Source: Bacteroidaceae bacterium (lineage in GTDB: Bacteria > Bacteroidota > Bacteroidia > Bacteroidales > Bacteroidaceae). From it: 64,000 bases of DNA. The position numbers were made by a program, and so were the translations under genes. The notes beneath the pieces are model-generated. The model was given only the letters and a program-made list of their open reading frames with translations, did not search any database and was not told the origin of the DNA. Position 1 is the first letter of the stretch. The number at the start of each line of letters is the position of its first letter. The stretch spans positions 186,001 through 250,000 of the forward strand of contig JAKSJD010000002.1 of assembly GCA_024398435.1 (NCBI GenBank). Direction: 5' to 3'. Positions 1 through 9,729 of the stretch are shown piece by piece.

Positions 1-105
1 GGCTCGTCCAAGAACTTGTAATCTTGAAACATTTTTGCCGTTTTCGTTTTCGCTTTCGTTTTTTTTTCGTAATTTCGCACTCGTAATTCAAAACTACATA
101 GGAAA

Positions 106-378
106 ATGACAAAAGCTATCATTACAGTGGTGGGCAAGGATACGGAGGGTATCATAGCCAAAGTGTGTACGCATCTTGCTGATAATCACATCAATATTCT
201 CGATATCAGTCAGACAATCGTGCAGGGGTATTTCAATATGATGATGATTGTGGACATGGAGAAATGTACGAAGGACTTCGGCTGCATTTCGACCGAAATG
301 GCTGAACTGGGAGAGAGTATCGGGGTGCAGGTGAAGTGCCAATTGGAGGATATCTTTGATAAAATGCACAGAATATGA
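106..378 (+). CDS. ACT domain protein (UPF0237 family)
   Basis: A 90-residue protein that is a single ACT-type fold: it opens with an '[17 protein letters not shown]' strand-helix start (residues 4-20) typical of the small UPF0237 ACT proteins, which are thought to bind amino acids or similar ligands as dimers. The stop overlaps the start of the next gene by 4 nt (ATGA), so the two are translationally coupled. This ACT/PFL-like pairing is well conserved across bacteria, but the ligand and biochemical role are not known to me. A TAATTTCG box at 70-77 is a possible -7 element. Seen: length, motif and overlap. Inferred: regulatory or ligand-sensing partner of the downstream protein. Confidence 0.88.
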   Translation: MTKAIITVVGKDTEGIIAKVCTHLADNHINILDISQTIVQGYFNMMMIVDMEKCTKDFGCISTEMAELGESIGVQVKCQLEDIFDKMHRI

Positions 379-1739
379 TTAACTTGGCGGAAGTGTTCGA
401 GACGAACAAGATGATTGAGCAGGAGCATCTTGACGTCAGAACGATCACGATGGGTATAAGTCTGCTCGACTGTGCCGACTCTGACTTGCAGGTCACTTGC
501 TCGAAGATTAGGGAAAAAATAGTGCGCTTGGCGAGCAATCTCGTGGCTACGGGGGAGGAAATCGCCCGAGAATTTGCCATTCCGATTGTGAACAAACGCA
601 TTTCGGTAACTCCTATTTCGCTCGTGGGTGGCAATTGTTGCAAGTCGCCGGAGGACTATGTGGAAATTGCGAAAACTCTCGATGAAATCGCCAAAACGGT
701 GGGGGTGAACTTCATCGGCGGCTACAGTGCCATCGTGTCGAAGGGAATGACTCGGAGCGACGAACTGCTCATCCGTTCCATCCCTCAGGCTTTGGCCGAG
801 ACGGAGAGGATTTGCAGTAGCGTGAATGTGGGTTCGACGAAGACGGGCATCAATATGGATGCTGTCAGGATGATGGGCGACATCATGAAACAGGCGGCTC
901 GACTGACTGCCGAGGCCGACAGCATAGGATGTGCAAAATTGGTGGTTCTGTGTAATGCTCCTGATGATAATCCGTTCATGGCGGGTGCGTTCCACGGTGT
1001 GAGCGAGGCCGATGCCATCATCAATGTGGGCGTCAGTGGTCCTGGTGTGGTGAAGTATGCCTTGCAGCAAATTCCTGATGCCAATTTCGAAGTCCTTTGT
1101 GAAACAATAAAGAAGACGGCTTTCAAAATCACTCGTGTGGGTCAGCTCGTGGCTCAGGAGGCGAGCAAACGTCTTGGTGTGCCTTTCGGCATTATCGACC
1201 TCTCGCTTGCTCCAACGCCTGCTGTGGGTGATTCGGTGGCTGATATCCTCGAATGCATAGGTGTGGATAAGGCGGGAGCTCCTGGAACCACTGCTGCACT
1301 TGCTCTTCTGAACGATCAGGTGAAGAAGGGTGGAGTGATGGCAAGCAGCTATGTGGGTGGATTGTCGGGGGCGTTCATCCCAGTGAGTGAAGACCAGGGA
1401 ATGATTGATGCCGTGGAGGCGGGTGCCCTTTCTATCGAAAAACTCGAAGCAATGACTTGTGTTTGTTCTGTGGGCCTGGATATGATAGCAGTTCCTGGCG
1501 ACACATCGGCTGAAACCCTCTCTGGTATCATTGCCGACGAGGCGGCAATCGGAATGGTGAACCAAAAGACTACGGCTGTGAGAATCATCCCAGTGGAGGG
1601 CAAGAAGGAGGGCGAAACCGTGGAATTCGGTGGTTTGCTCGGTCATGCTCCAATCATGAGTGTCAATCAGTTTGGCTGCAGCCGATTTGTCAATCGCACA
1701 GGTCGCATCCCAGCTCCTATTCATAGTTTCAAGAACTGA
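375..1739 (+). CDS. PFL family protein (DUF711/UPF0210)
   Basis: A 454-residue cytosolic protein of the DUF711/UPF0210 'PFL family', a group related in fold to pyruvate formate-lyase but without a proven reaction. Family-like segments include the opening '[20 protein letters not shown]', the internal '[12 protein letters not shown]' and the ending '[12 protein letters not shown]'. The length fits full-length members (about 450). It starts inside the last codon of the ACT gene, so the pair is one operon. No glycyl-radical motif is evident, so calling it a lyase would be unjustified. Confidence 0.88.
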   Translation: MINLAEVFETNKMIEQEHLDVRTITMGISLLDCADSDLQVTCSKIREKIVRLASNLVATGEEIAREFAIPIVNKRISVTPISLVGGNCCKSPEDYVEIAKTLDEIAKTVGVNFIGGYSAIVSKGMTRSDELLIRSIPQALAETERICSSVNVGSTKTGINMDAVRMMGDIMKQAARLTAEADSIGCAKLVVLCNAPDDNPFMAGAFHGVSEADAIINVGVSGPGVVKYALQQIPDANFEVLCETIKKTAFKITRVGQLVAQEASKRLGVPFGIIDLSLAPTPAVGDSVADILECIGVDKAGAPGTTAALALLNDQVKKGGVMASSYVGGLSGAFIPVSEDQGMIDAVEAGALSIEKLEAMTCVCSVGLDMIAVPGDTSAETLSGIIADEAAIGMVNQKTTAVRIIPVEGKKEGETVEFGGLLGHAPIMSVNQFGCSRFVNRTGRIPAPIHSFKN

Positions 1740-1798
1740 AACACGGAGGGAAAACGCAATTTTTTGGGATTTGTAATTATTAATTCGTATTTTTTCCG

Positions 1799-1806
1799 TA
1801 CCTTTG
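1799..1806 (+). promoter_or_regulatory. Bacteroidetes -7 element upstream of polyprenyl synthetase
   Basis: TACCTTTG matches the Bacteroidetes -7 consensus TAnnTTTG and lies 25 nt before the ATG. The nearest upstream TTG is at 1771-1773, 25 nt away, wider than the usual 19-21, so the -33 half is weak. Confidence 0.55.
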
Positions 1807-1831
1807 CGGCTACTTTGCAAGTAAGGACTAT

Positions 1832-2800
1832 ATGGACCTTTTCGAACAGATAAAAAAGCCGATTGAAAGTCAGCTACAGGAATGCAGGTCGATGTTTTGT
1901 GATTCGCTCACTCACACGACCCCTCTTCTCGACCAAGCTCTCACACAAGTGAAGGCTCGTTCGGGCAAGATGATGCGTCCAATCCTCGTGCTGCTCTCGG
2001 CTAAATTGTTTGGTTCGATAAAGGAAAATGCCCTTCAGGTGGCTGTTGCCTACGAAACTTTCCATACTGCCAGCCTTATCCACGACGATGTGGTGGACGA
2101 AAGCGAGGAAAGAAGAGGTCAGAAGTCGGTCAACACTTCGTTCGACAACAAGGTGGCTGTGCTTGTGGGCGACTTTATCCTTGCCAAGACCCTACAACAC
2201 CTTGCTGCAACTGACATCCCTCAACTTATCGATATTTTGGCCAGTGCTGCCCAACGCCTTTCCAACGGTGAGTTGCTCCAACTGTATAATATCAGCAATG
2301 AGGTGATTTCGGAAGACACCTATTATGAAATCATTCGCAACAAGACGGCTGCTCTCTTCACTGCCTGTGCCACTTCGGGTGCCATCGTGGCTGGTGCATC
2401 GGAGGAGGATGCGGAATTGCTTCGCCAATATGGTGAAAACCTCGGAATCTGTTTCCAGATAAAGGATGATATCTTCGACTATGAGGATGCCAATGTGGGC
2501 AAACCTACGGGCAACGATATGAAGGAGGGCAAACTCACCCTGCCTGCCATCTATGCCGTGACTCACTCGAATGGGGAAATGGACGAAATCGTGGGTAAGG
2601 TGAAGCAATCGAAGGCTACGGAGGAGGAAATTGCAACTCTCGTGGCATTTACCAAGAAAAACGGCGGTATCGAATATGCTCTCGCTGCCATGAACGAATA
2701 TGCAAAGAAGGCTAAGCACATGTTGGATAAGTTCCCTGAATCGGACACTAAAACTGCCTTGCTTGCCTATGTCGACCTTGTGGTTGAGAGGAAATATTAA
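1832..2800 (+). CDS. Polyprenyl diphosphate synthase (trans-isoprenyl type)
   Basis: A 322-residue all-helical prenyltransferase that condenses isopentenyl diphosphate onto an allylic primer to make long-chain polyprenyl diphosphate, the side-chain precursor of menaquinone. The first aspartate-rich motif reads 'LIHDDVVDESEERRG' (near residues 82-96) and the second 'QIKDDIFDYEDANVGKPTGND' region contains DDIFD (near 212-216), both expected for Mg-diphosphate binding. Length fits octaprenyl/solanesyl synthases, but chain length cannot be read from sequence by eye. The gene has its own promoter box and is followed by a repeat-bearing spacer. Confidence 0.92.
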   Translation: MDLFEQIKKPIESQLQECRSMFCDSLTHTTPLLDQALTQVKARSGKMMRPILVLLSAKLFGSIKENALQVAVAYETFHTASLIHDDVVDESEERRGQKSVNTSFDNKVAVLVGDFILAKTLQHLAATDIPQLIDILASAAQRLSNGELLQLYNISNEVISEDTYYEIIRNKTAALFTACATSGAIVAGASEEDAELLRQYGENLGICFQIKDDIFDYEDANVGKPTGNDMKEGKLTLPAIYAVTHSNGEMDEIVGKVKQSKATEEEIATLVAFTKKNGGIEYALAAMNEYAKKAKHMLDKFPESDTKTALLAYVDLVVERKY

Positions 2801-2802
2801 CC

Positions 2803-2908
2803 CCCCCCCTTTTATTCCCCCGAGGGGCAAGTCAAGATATCAGTTAGGAGATATTAGTTAGAAGATATAAGATATCAGATATTAGTTAGGAGATATTAGA
2901 TACCAGTT
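2803..2908. repeat. Intergenic C/G-rich hairpin plus ATATCAGTTAG-type repeat
   Basis: A run of C and a GAGGGG segment is followed by repeated GATATCAGTTAG/GATATTAGTTAG words (2833-2905). The same words occur inverted at about 38570-38660, so this is a dispersed intergenic repeat family in this genome rather than coding sequence. Confidence 0.6.
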
Positions 2909-2935
2909 GAAAATACTTAATCAAATTGGATAGAT

Positions 2936-4306
2936 ATGAAAGCAAAATTTTTGACAACAATATTGCTTTGCTTGTCTGTATGCATGGGTATGGATGCAAA
3001 GCAGCAACTGAAACCCCGACTTGTAGTTCTCACGGATATCGGACCTACTGATATCGAACCCGATGACATGGAATCGTCAATCCGCCTGCTGAGTTTTGCG
3101 GATAAGTTTGAGGTGGAAGCCATTATCACGGGTTCGGGTTGGAACACTGGCAACTACGATCCTGAATGGCAGAAGATATTGCTGAGTGTGGTGGATGCCT
3201 ATGAGAAGGACCTTCCAAACCTTATGAAGCGAAGTCGGCAGAAGGGATTCAAGTCGTTGAGTCAGGAATCGAAGAAACAAATCGATGGCTATTGGCCAAG
3301 TGCCGAATACATCCGAAGCAGAGTGATGTATGGAAGCAAGGGAATGGGAGTGTCGAAGATAGGTACGGAAAACGATTCGGAAGGCAGTGAATTCCTCATT
3401 CGCCTTGCCCAGGAAAAGGACGACCGCCCAATATGGATTGCAGTGTGGGGAGGTGCCAACACATTGGCACAGGCATTGTGGAAGGTGAAGATGAGCGGCA
3501 ACCAGAAACTGCTCGACCTGATGCTTTCAAAATTCAGAGTTTACACCATCACCAATCAGGATGTGAGTTGGGACAAGCAGAAGCAACACGATCTGAGCAG
3601 TCATCCTTGGATGATGAAGGAATTCGGACAGAAACTGAAATTCATGTGGGACGAAAGTGCATGGCTTCGCCAAAACTCGAATGGTGTGGACGATTGGCAG
3701 TCGTATGCCCAACACATTCAGGGCCACGGCAATATGGGACGGATTTATCCTAAATACAAGTGGGGAGTGGAGGGTGACACACCTTCGTTCCTTTATGTGA
3801 TGCCTAACGGATTGAACGACCCTGAGCATCCTGAATATGTGGGATGGGGAGGTTATTTCGTATGGGATGTAAGTGCCGATGGCAAGAACTATTGCTACAC
3901 GAATGTAAGCAAACCTGTGAATGACATTTCAAACAATTATGTCAACTCGTTCTATCGTGCCGAATTCAACGACTTTGCTGCACGAATGGATTGGGCAGAC
4001 AAGGGAATGGGCAATACCAATCCTGTGGTGGTTGTTTCAGCTCCAAAGCAAATGGCTGAAGGACAATACGAACTGAATGCCTCGAAGACAAGCGATGCGG
4101 AGGGTAACGGATTGAACTATAAATGGTGGATTGTGCCAGAGGCAGGAACTTACAAGGCTCCAGTGGCTATTACGAACAGTGACAAGGCGGTGGCTCGACT
4201 CACACTTTCCGAACCATTGAACGGCAAGACACTTCATGTGATTTGTGAAGTGACTGACGACGGAACTCCTAACCTCACTTCGTATAGGAGGATTATCATA
4301 AAATAG
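2936..4306 (+). CDS. Secreted DUF1593 / nucleoside-hydrolase-like protein
   Basis: A 456-residue protein with a clear N-terminal signal peptide (MKAKFLTTILLCLSVCMGMDA). The mature part starts with 'RLVVLTDIGPTDIEPDD', an Asp-rich nucleoside-hydrolase-like start, as in DUF1593 proteins. A C-terminal beta-sandwich-like domain occupies about residues 355-456. DUF1593 proteins are found beside plant polysaccharide-degrading genes in Bacteroidetes and some cellulolytic bacteria; the substrate is unknown. It stands alone between a repeat-bearing spacer and a convergent terminator. Export to periplasm or surface is inferred from the signal. Confidence 0.8.
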   Translation: MKAKFLTTILLCLSVCMGMDAKQQLKPRLVVLTDIGPTDIEPDDMESSIRLLSFADKFEVEAIITGSGWNTGNYDPEWQKILLSVVDAYEKDLPNLMKRSRQKGFKSLSQESKKQIDGYWPSAEYIRSRVMYGSKGMGVSKIGTENDSEGSEFLIRLAQEKDDRPIWIAVWGGANTLAQALWKVKMSGNQKLLDLMLSKFRVYTITNQDVSWDKQKQHDLSSHPWMMKEFGQKLKFMWDESAWLRQNSNGVDDWQSYAQHIQGHGNMGRIYPKYKWGVEGDTPSFLYVMPNGLNDPEHPEYVGWGGYFVWDVSADGKNYCYTNVSKPVNDISNNYVNSFYRAEFNDFAARMDWADKGMGNTNPVVVVSAPKQMAEGQYELNASKTSDAEGNGLNYKWWIVPEAGTYKAPVAITNSDKAVARLTLSEPLNGKTLHVICEVTDDGTPNLTSYRRIIIK

Positions 4307-4370
4307 GAGTCAACAAGACTTTTCATGTACATAGTACCAAGTACAAGGTACAATTTGGTAGAAATAAAAA

Positions 4371-4403
4371 ATCCTTCCTTGAAGCAATGCCTCAGGGAAG
4401 GAT
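4371..4403. terminator. Bidirectional terminator between convergent genes
   Basis: ATCCTTCCTTGA pairs with TCAGGGAAGGAT over 12 bp (one G-T) around a 9-nt loop. On the minus strand it is followed by TTTTTA, fitting the end of the nitroreductase operon; on the plus strand by AATTGTTTT, serving the DUF1593 gene less well. Confidence 0.75.
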
Positions 4404-4428
4404 AATTGTTTTCAGAGGGCGACGTTGC

Positions 4429-5043
4429 TTAGATGTATTCCACCATTTCCTCCATAGGACGGAAGGTAGAGTGCTTCTCAGATGGAGCAGCATCGTCGGC
4501 AGCATAGCCGAATGGCATCAGAAGCACTGGATGGATGTTGGAAGGAAGTTCCAAAGACTTTGCCAGTTCTTTCTGGTCGAAATAGCCAACAGGACAAGTG
4601 CCAATGCCGAGATTCCATGCTTCGAGCATCATGTGAGTGAGAACGATAGTCACGTCGATATCTCCATAGTTGTCGTTTTCGCCTCTTGGACAAACATTAT
4701 TGTCGTCGTAGCAGAAGAGGAATACCTGTGGAGCTCCGTAGATGCAAGGAGAAAGCTTGTTGACCTTTTCCAATACCTCTGGAGATTGGATTACATAAAT
4801 CTTCTGTGGCTGACTGTTAACGGCAGTAGGAGCGAGTTTTCCTGCTTCGAGGATTTTGTCGAGTTTCTCCTGCTCCACTGGCTTGTCGGAGAAGTGGCGT
4901 ACTGAAAAACGTTCAGCAGCGAGAGTTAGAAAGTCTGTGTTCATGGCTTCTGTTGTTTCTTCTTGTTCTTTTGGTTGTTGGTTGCATGCAGAGAACAATC
5001 CCATGAGGGCAATGCCTGCAACGAAAAATAAAACTTTCTTCAT
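4429..5043 (-). CDS. Nitroreductase-family lipoprotein
   Basis: A 204-residue protein with a lipoprotein signal (lipobox FSAC, Cys20) followed by a nitroreductase fold: 'RFSVRHFSDKPVEQEKLDKI' (about 45-64) and 'LAPTAVNSQPQ' are the typical FMN/phosphate-binding start, and 'GIGTCPVGYF' is the usual late motif. The family reduces nitro compounds or flavins with NAD(P)H. A lipid anchor is unusual for the family in general but is common for its Bacteroidales members. It is the last gene of an apparent operon behind two esterases (19 nt gap), ending at the 4371-4403 terminator. Physiological substrate unknown. Confidence 0.85.
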   Translation of the reverse strand: MKKVLFFVAGIALMGLFSACNQQPKEQEETTEAMNTDFLTLAAERFSVRHFSDKPVEQEKLDKILEAGKLAPTAVNSQPQKIYVIQSPEVLEKVNKLSPCIYGAPQVFLFCYDDNNVCPRGENDNYGDIDVTIVLTHMMLEAWNLGIGTCPVGYFDQKELAKSLELPSNIHPVLLMPFGYAADDAAPSEKHSTFRPMEEMVEYI

Positions 5044-5062
5044 ATTTTGCCTGTATTAAGGA

Positions 5063-6241
5063 TTATTTGAACAACTGCATTGCAATGGCTTCGAGATAGT
5101 CGCGGCAGTTCATCCAAGTGTGTCCGCCATAAGAATAGAGGGCAGTGTGCTTGATTCCCTTCTCAGTGAGAGTGGCATCGATTCCGCGTGAAGCACTGCA
5201 AAGACCATCGGCCGTACCGCAACTAACCCACAAGAACTTCAGTTCCTTCTTGATTTTGTCAGGGTTGGTGTAAGTGCCATTGTCGAAGTTGGTGTTCCAT
5301 TCGTTGCCGAAGATAGCAGGAGCGAAAGCACATACATAGTGGAACAATTCAGGATGTCCAAGTCCACAAGCGAGTGTCTGGCGGCCACCAAGTGAGAAAC
5401 CAGCAACGGCTCTGTGGTTGGCATCGGTATAAACCTTATAGTTCGACTCGATGTAAGGCATTACGCTTTCGGTGATTTCCTTCACAACGATTTCGGTGTT
5501 CATAGGGTCGTATCTTTCAGCCAATTTGCGCTGAATCATCTCTGGATAAGGATTGGCATAAGGCATCACGATAATCATCTTCTCGGCCATATTCTGAGCA
5601 ATCAAATTGTCGAGGATAACGTTTGCACGACCCACCTTCCACCAAGTTTCGTAAGTGTCGGTCATTCCATGGATGAGATAGAGCACTGGATATTTTTCCT
5701 TTCCGTTAGGATCGTAGCCGGCAGGAGTGTAGACACACATTGGACGGTCGAAACCTAAACGGGAATGATAGTAGCGATAAGTGACCTTTCCGTGAGGCAC
5801 CTTCTGAACATCCTGCATTGTAGGAGTTTCGGCCTTGATGTCGATGAGAGAATTCTTGAAACCCTCGTTAGGGAAGAGTTCAGGATTCTGAGGGTCGGCC
5901 ACCTGAATGCCGTCGACTACGAAGCAATAAGGATAGAGGTCGGGTTTTGCTGGAGTTACGGTGATGCTCCAAACGCCTTGGTCGTCCTTTGTCATTTCCT
6001 TGCGTCCGTCGAGGAACTGAGCGTCGAGTTCCACCTTCTGGGCGTTAGGACCTTGGAAACGGAATGTGATGCTTCCGTCTTTGTTGAATGCAGGAGAATC
6101 AACGCCACGAGGGAATAGGCGTGCAATAGTGGCAGCGTCCATTCTTCCACCTGGAGTTTGTGCGTTTGCCTTATAGCTGAATTGGCTCATGAGAGCGATT
6201 GCTGCCACAGCCACGAGTTTTATTGATGATAATGTCTTCAT
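5063..6241 (-). CDS. Secreted esterase, CBM48-like plus CE1-type domain
   Basis: A 392-residue secreted protein (signal peptide to about residue 27, ending ANA). Residues about 45-130 form an Ig-like CBM48/E-set domain (including 'VKLDA'-like strands and 'YPYCFVVDG'), and 150-392 an alpha/beta hydrolase of the esterase D/CE1 group. The nucleophile elbow is GFSLGG and the catalytic His lies in GGHTWMNC. Related Prevotella enzymes act as feruloyl or acetyl esterases on xylan, so this is likely a hemicellulose side-chain esterase. It follows a paralogue by 16 nt and precedes a nitroreductase gene by 19 nt. Confidence 0.85.
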   Translation of the reverse strand: MKTLSSIKLVAVAAIALMSQFSYKANAQTPGGRMDAATIARLFPRGVDSPAFNKDGSITFRFQGPNAQKVELDAQFLDGRKEMTKDDQGVWSITVTPAKPDLYPYCFVVDGIQVADPQNPELFPNEGFKNSLIDIKAETPTMQDVQKVPHGKVTYRYYHSRLGFDRPMCVYTPAGYDPNGKEKYPVLYLIHGMTDTYETWWKVGRANVILDNLIAQNMAEKMIIVMPYANPYPEMIQRKLAERYDPMNTEIVVKEITESVMPYIESNYKVYTDANHRAVAGFSLGGRQTLACGLGHPELFHYVCAFAPAIFGNEWNTNFDNGTYTNPDKIKKELKFLWVSCGTADGLCSASRGIDATLTEKGIKHTALYSYGGHTWMNCRDYLEAIAMQLFK

Positions 6242-6257
6242 ATTTCTTTCGTCTTTT

Positions 6258-7367
6258 TTACTTGAACAACAATCTTAATGACTTATCGAGGAAATATCTT
6301 GCGTTCATCCATGTGTGGCCATGTTTGTCGGTAGTGAATTCCTTTGTGTTCTTGATTCCGCTCTTATCGAGCAAATCCATATATTCCTTTGCATTCTGAT
6401 AGAGGAAGTCGTCGGTACCGACTCCGAGCCAGAAGAGCTTTATCTTGCTGTTGGTGTCGGCTCCGTTGGCATAAACCTCTGGAGAACTCTGAGGAGATGT
6501 GAACGAGCTGTAGCTGCAGAGATATGAGAACTTGTCGAGATTGGCCAAACCATTGGCAAGGCCTTGGTTGCCGCCGCGTGAGAAACCGCCGATTGCACGG
6601 CTGTCCTTTTCATTGATTGTGCGGTAGTTCTTCTCTACGAAAGGCATGATTTCGTTGATGAGAGTTTTGCTGAAGATGTCGCCCATCTGGAATGTGTTGG
6701 TGCCTTTAGGGAAATAGAGAGAAGGGTTTCCGTAAGGAAGTACAACTATCATCTCCTTTGCAGCACCTTCGGCAATGAGATTGTCGAGGATGAAATTGAC
6801 CTTGCCCACCTTGAAGTAAACTTCCTCAGTGTCGGTAGTACCGCTGATGAGGTAGAATACAGGATATTTCTTGTTAGGGTTTTGGTCGTAGTGAGGAGGT
6901 GTGTAGATGACGAGTCGGCCATAAAGTCCCATAAGGTCGGAATAGTAGTCAACATAGTCGACACTTCCATGAGGCACATCCCTAACTTCGTGGATGAGCG
7001 GAGCGGTGCGCATGTCGAGGAGTGAGTTTTTGAAAGTTTCGTTAGGGAACCATTCAGGGCACTGAGGGTCAGCCACTTGCACTCCATCCACTACGAAGCA
7101 GTAAGGATAGATATCAGGTGCAGTAGGTCCGAGAGTTACCGACCACACTCCGTTCTCGCCCTTCTGCATGTCCTTTGTGCCGGCAAACTGTGCGTTTACC
7201 TTCACGTCCTTTGCGTTAGGCGCGCGGAAGTTGAATGTCACTGTGTTGTCAGGGTTGACCACGGTGGAAGGCGAAGGAGCGCCCCATTGTGCAACGGCTG
7301 GCAAGTTGAAGCAAAGAGCCAATGCGGCTGATGCCAAAAGTTTTGCTTTGTTTTTATTCATCTTCAA
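6258..7367 (-). CDS. Secreted esterase, CBM48-like plus CE1-type domain (paralogue)
   Basis: A 369-residue paralogue of the adjacent esterase with the same architecture: signal peptide (to about AVA, residue 26), N-terminal CBM48-like domain containing 'TVTFNFRAPNAKDVKVNAQF', linker with 'EVRDVPHGSVDY', then an esterase domain. The nucleophile elbow is GFSRGG instead of GFSLGG, and the His motif is HGHTWMNA. Side-by-side paralogues suggest duplication followed by specialisation for different acyl groups or xylans. First gene of the three-gene unit; a -7 box sits at 7410-7417. Confidence 0.85.
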   Translation of the reverse strand: MKMNKNKAKLLASAALALCFNLPAVAQWGAPSPSTVVNPDNTVTFNFRAPNAKDVKVNAQFAGTKDMQKGENGVWSVTLGPTAPDIYPYCFVVDGVQVADPQCPEWFPNETFKNSLLDMRTAPLIHEVRDVPHGSVDYVDYYSDLMGLYGRLVIYTPPHYDQNPNKKYPVFYLISGTTDTEEVYFKVGKVNFILDNLIAEGAAKEMIVVLPYGNPSLYFPKGTNTFQMGDIFSKTLINEIMPFVEKNYRTINEKDSRAIGGFSRGGNQGLANGLANLDKFSYLCSYSSFTSPQSSPEVYANGADTNSKIKLFWLGVGTDDFLYQNAKEYMDLLDKSGIKNTKEFTTDKHGHTWMNARYFLDKSLRLLFK

Positions 7368-7409
7368 TTAATTAAAGGTTAATATTCTTTTCGATTGTTC
7401 TTGTGGTTG

Positions 7410-7417
7410 CAAAGATA
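7410..7417 (-). promoter_or_regulatory. -7 element for the esterase operon
   Basis: Minus strand reads TATCTTTG, a perfect TAnnTTTG, 43 nt upstream of the esterase ATG. No TTG is found at the usual distance; that region falls inside the groEL terminator hairpin. Confidence 0.55.
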
Positions 7418-7421
7418 ATAA

Positions 7422-7459
7422 AAAAATGTGGAATCCATTTGCATGATTTCCACATTTTT
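7422..7459 (-). terminator. groEL terminator
   Basis: AAAAATGTGGAA and TTCCACATTTTT form a perfect 12-bp stem around a 14-nt loop; on the minus strand the descending arm ends in a T-run (ATTTTTTTA). It lies 30 nt past the groEL stop. Confidence 0.8.
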
Positions 7460-7489
7460 AATATTTATGCGCGTAAATAGCTTTTTCGA

Positions 7490-9139
<1,650 letters not shown>

Positions 9140-9152
9140 TTAACAATTTTCA

Positions 9153-9425
9153 TTATCCCAAAACTGCGAGAACATCGTTCTGTCGCATGATAAGATACTT
9201 CACTCCGTCGAATTCGAGTTCGTTGCCGGCATACTTGCCATAGAGGACCTTGTCGCCCACCTTGAGCACCATTTCCTCGTCCTTTGTGCCGTTGCCTACT
9301 GCTACGATTTCGCCCTGAAGAGGCTTTTCTTTTGCTGTGTCAGGAATAATGATTCCACCGATTGTCTTTTCTTCTGCAGGAGCAGGTAATACCAATACTC
9401 TGTCTGCTAATGGTTTAATGTTCAT
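9153..9425 (-). CDS. groS: Co-chaperonin GroES
   Basis: The 90-residue co-chaperonin that caps GroEL. It begins '[19 protein letters not shown]' and has the mobile loop '[18 protein letters not shown]' (about 18-35), with the GGIII/IP contact residues for GroEL. Length is normal. First gene of the groESL operon; transcription appears to start from a -24/-12 promoter about 46-61 nt upstream. Confidence 0.99.
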   Translation of the reverse strand: MNIKPLADRVLVLPAPAEEKTIGGIIIPDTAKEKPLQGEIVAVGNGTKDEEMVLKVGDKVLYGKYAGNELEFDGVKYLIMRQNDVLAVLG

Positions 9426-9470
9426 AATTTGATGTATTTATTTGTTTGTTTTGATTCCGAAAATGAGTGG

Positions 9471-9486
9471 TGCAAACTCCGTGCCA
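9471..9486 (-). promoter_or_regulatory. Sigma-54-type (-24/-12) promoter of groESL
   Basis: The minus strand reads TGGCACG, GAGT, TTGCA, which equals the sigma-54 (RpoN) consensus TGGCACG-N4-TTGCA. It lies 46 nt before the groES ATG, giving a leader of about 35 nt. No TAnnTTTG box was found for groES, supporting this as the main promoter. Confidence 0.75.
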
Positions 9487-9506
9487 AAGAGTGAAAGTCG
9501 TTGGTG

Positions 9507-9539
9507 TGTCAGTCGCAATGCGTCAGATTGTCAGTGTCA
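9507..9539. promoter_or_regulatory. TGTCA repeat cluster, candidate enhancer site for groESL
   Basis: TGTCA occurs at 9507-9511, 9529-9533 and 9535-9539, with CGTCA at 9521-9525. The cluster starts about 20 nt upstream of the -24 element, where an enhancer-binding protein for sigma-54 would sit. The binding role is inferred. Confidence 0.45.
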
Positions 9540-9608
9540 CCATCAGTTGCTGTCTGTTAATTATATATTATATTATGTATTAGAAAGCAAAGAAAAACCG
9601 TGATTTAT

Positions 9609-9639
9609 TTGTCTGTTTGGAATTAAATGCCTACCTTTG
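9609..9639 (+). promoter_or_regulatory. Bacteroidetes promoter for fhs
   Basis: TTG (9609-9611), 20 nt, then TACCTTTG (9632-9639): an exact match to the TTG-N19-21-TAnnTTTG pattern. The leader to the ATG is about 85 nt. Confidence 0.8.
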
Positions 9640-9729
9640 CGCTCGATTTGTGATTCTAAAAGCCGTGATGGGCTTTCATATTGACAATCGGACACATAAA
9701 CATAGAACGACAGGATAAAAGCAGAGAAA

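Larger units (their letters stand above)
9426..9729. other. Divergent regulatory spacer groES / fhs
   Basis: About 300 nt without a gene between two divergently transcribed genes. It holds the groESL -24/-12 promoter and TGTCA cluster, an AT-rich stretch (about 9558-9585), the fhs promoter, and a small hairpin AAAGCC/GGGCTTT at about 9659-9677 in the fhs leader. Confidence 0.7.

Noticed and set aside
210-1820. A 536-codon minus-strand frame
   Set aside because: It lies antisense to the PFL family and ACT genes, is rich in His, Ser and Arg, and has no family motif; it is a shadow of the real genes.
9426-9600. CIRCE operator before groES
   Set aside because: No TTAGCACTC-N9-GAGTGCTAA palindrome is present; a sigma-54 promoter fits better.
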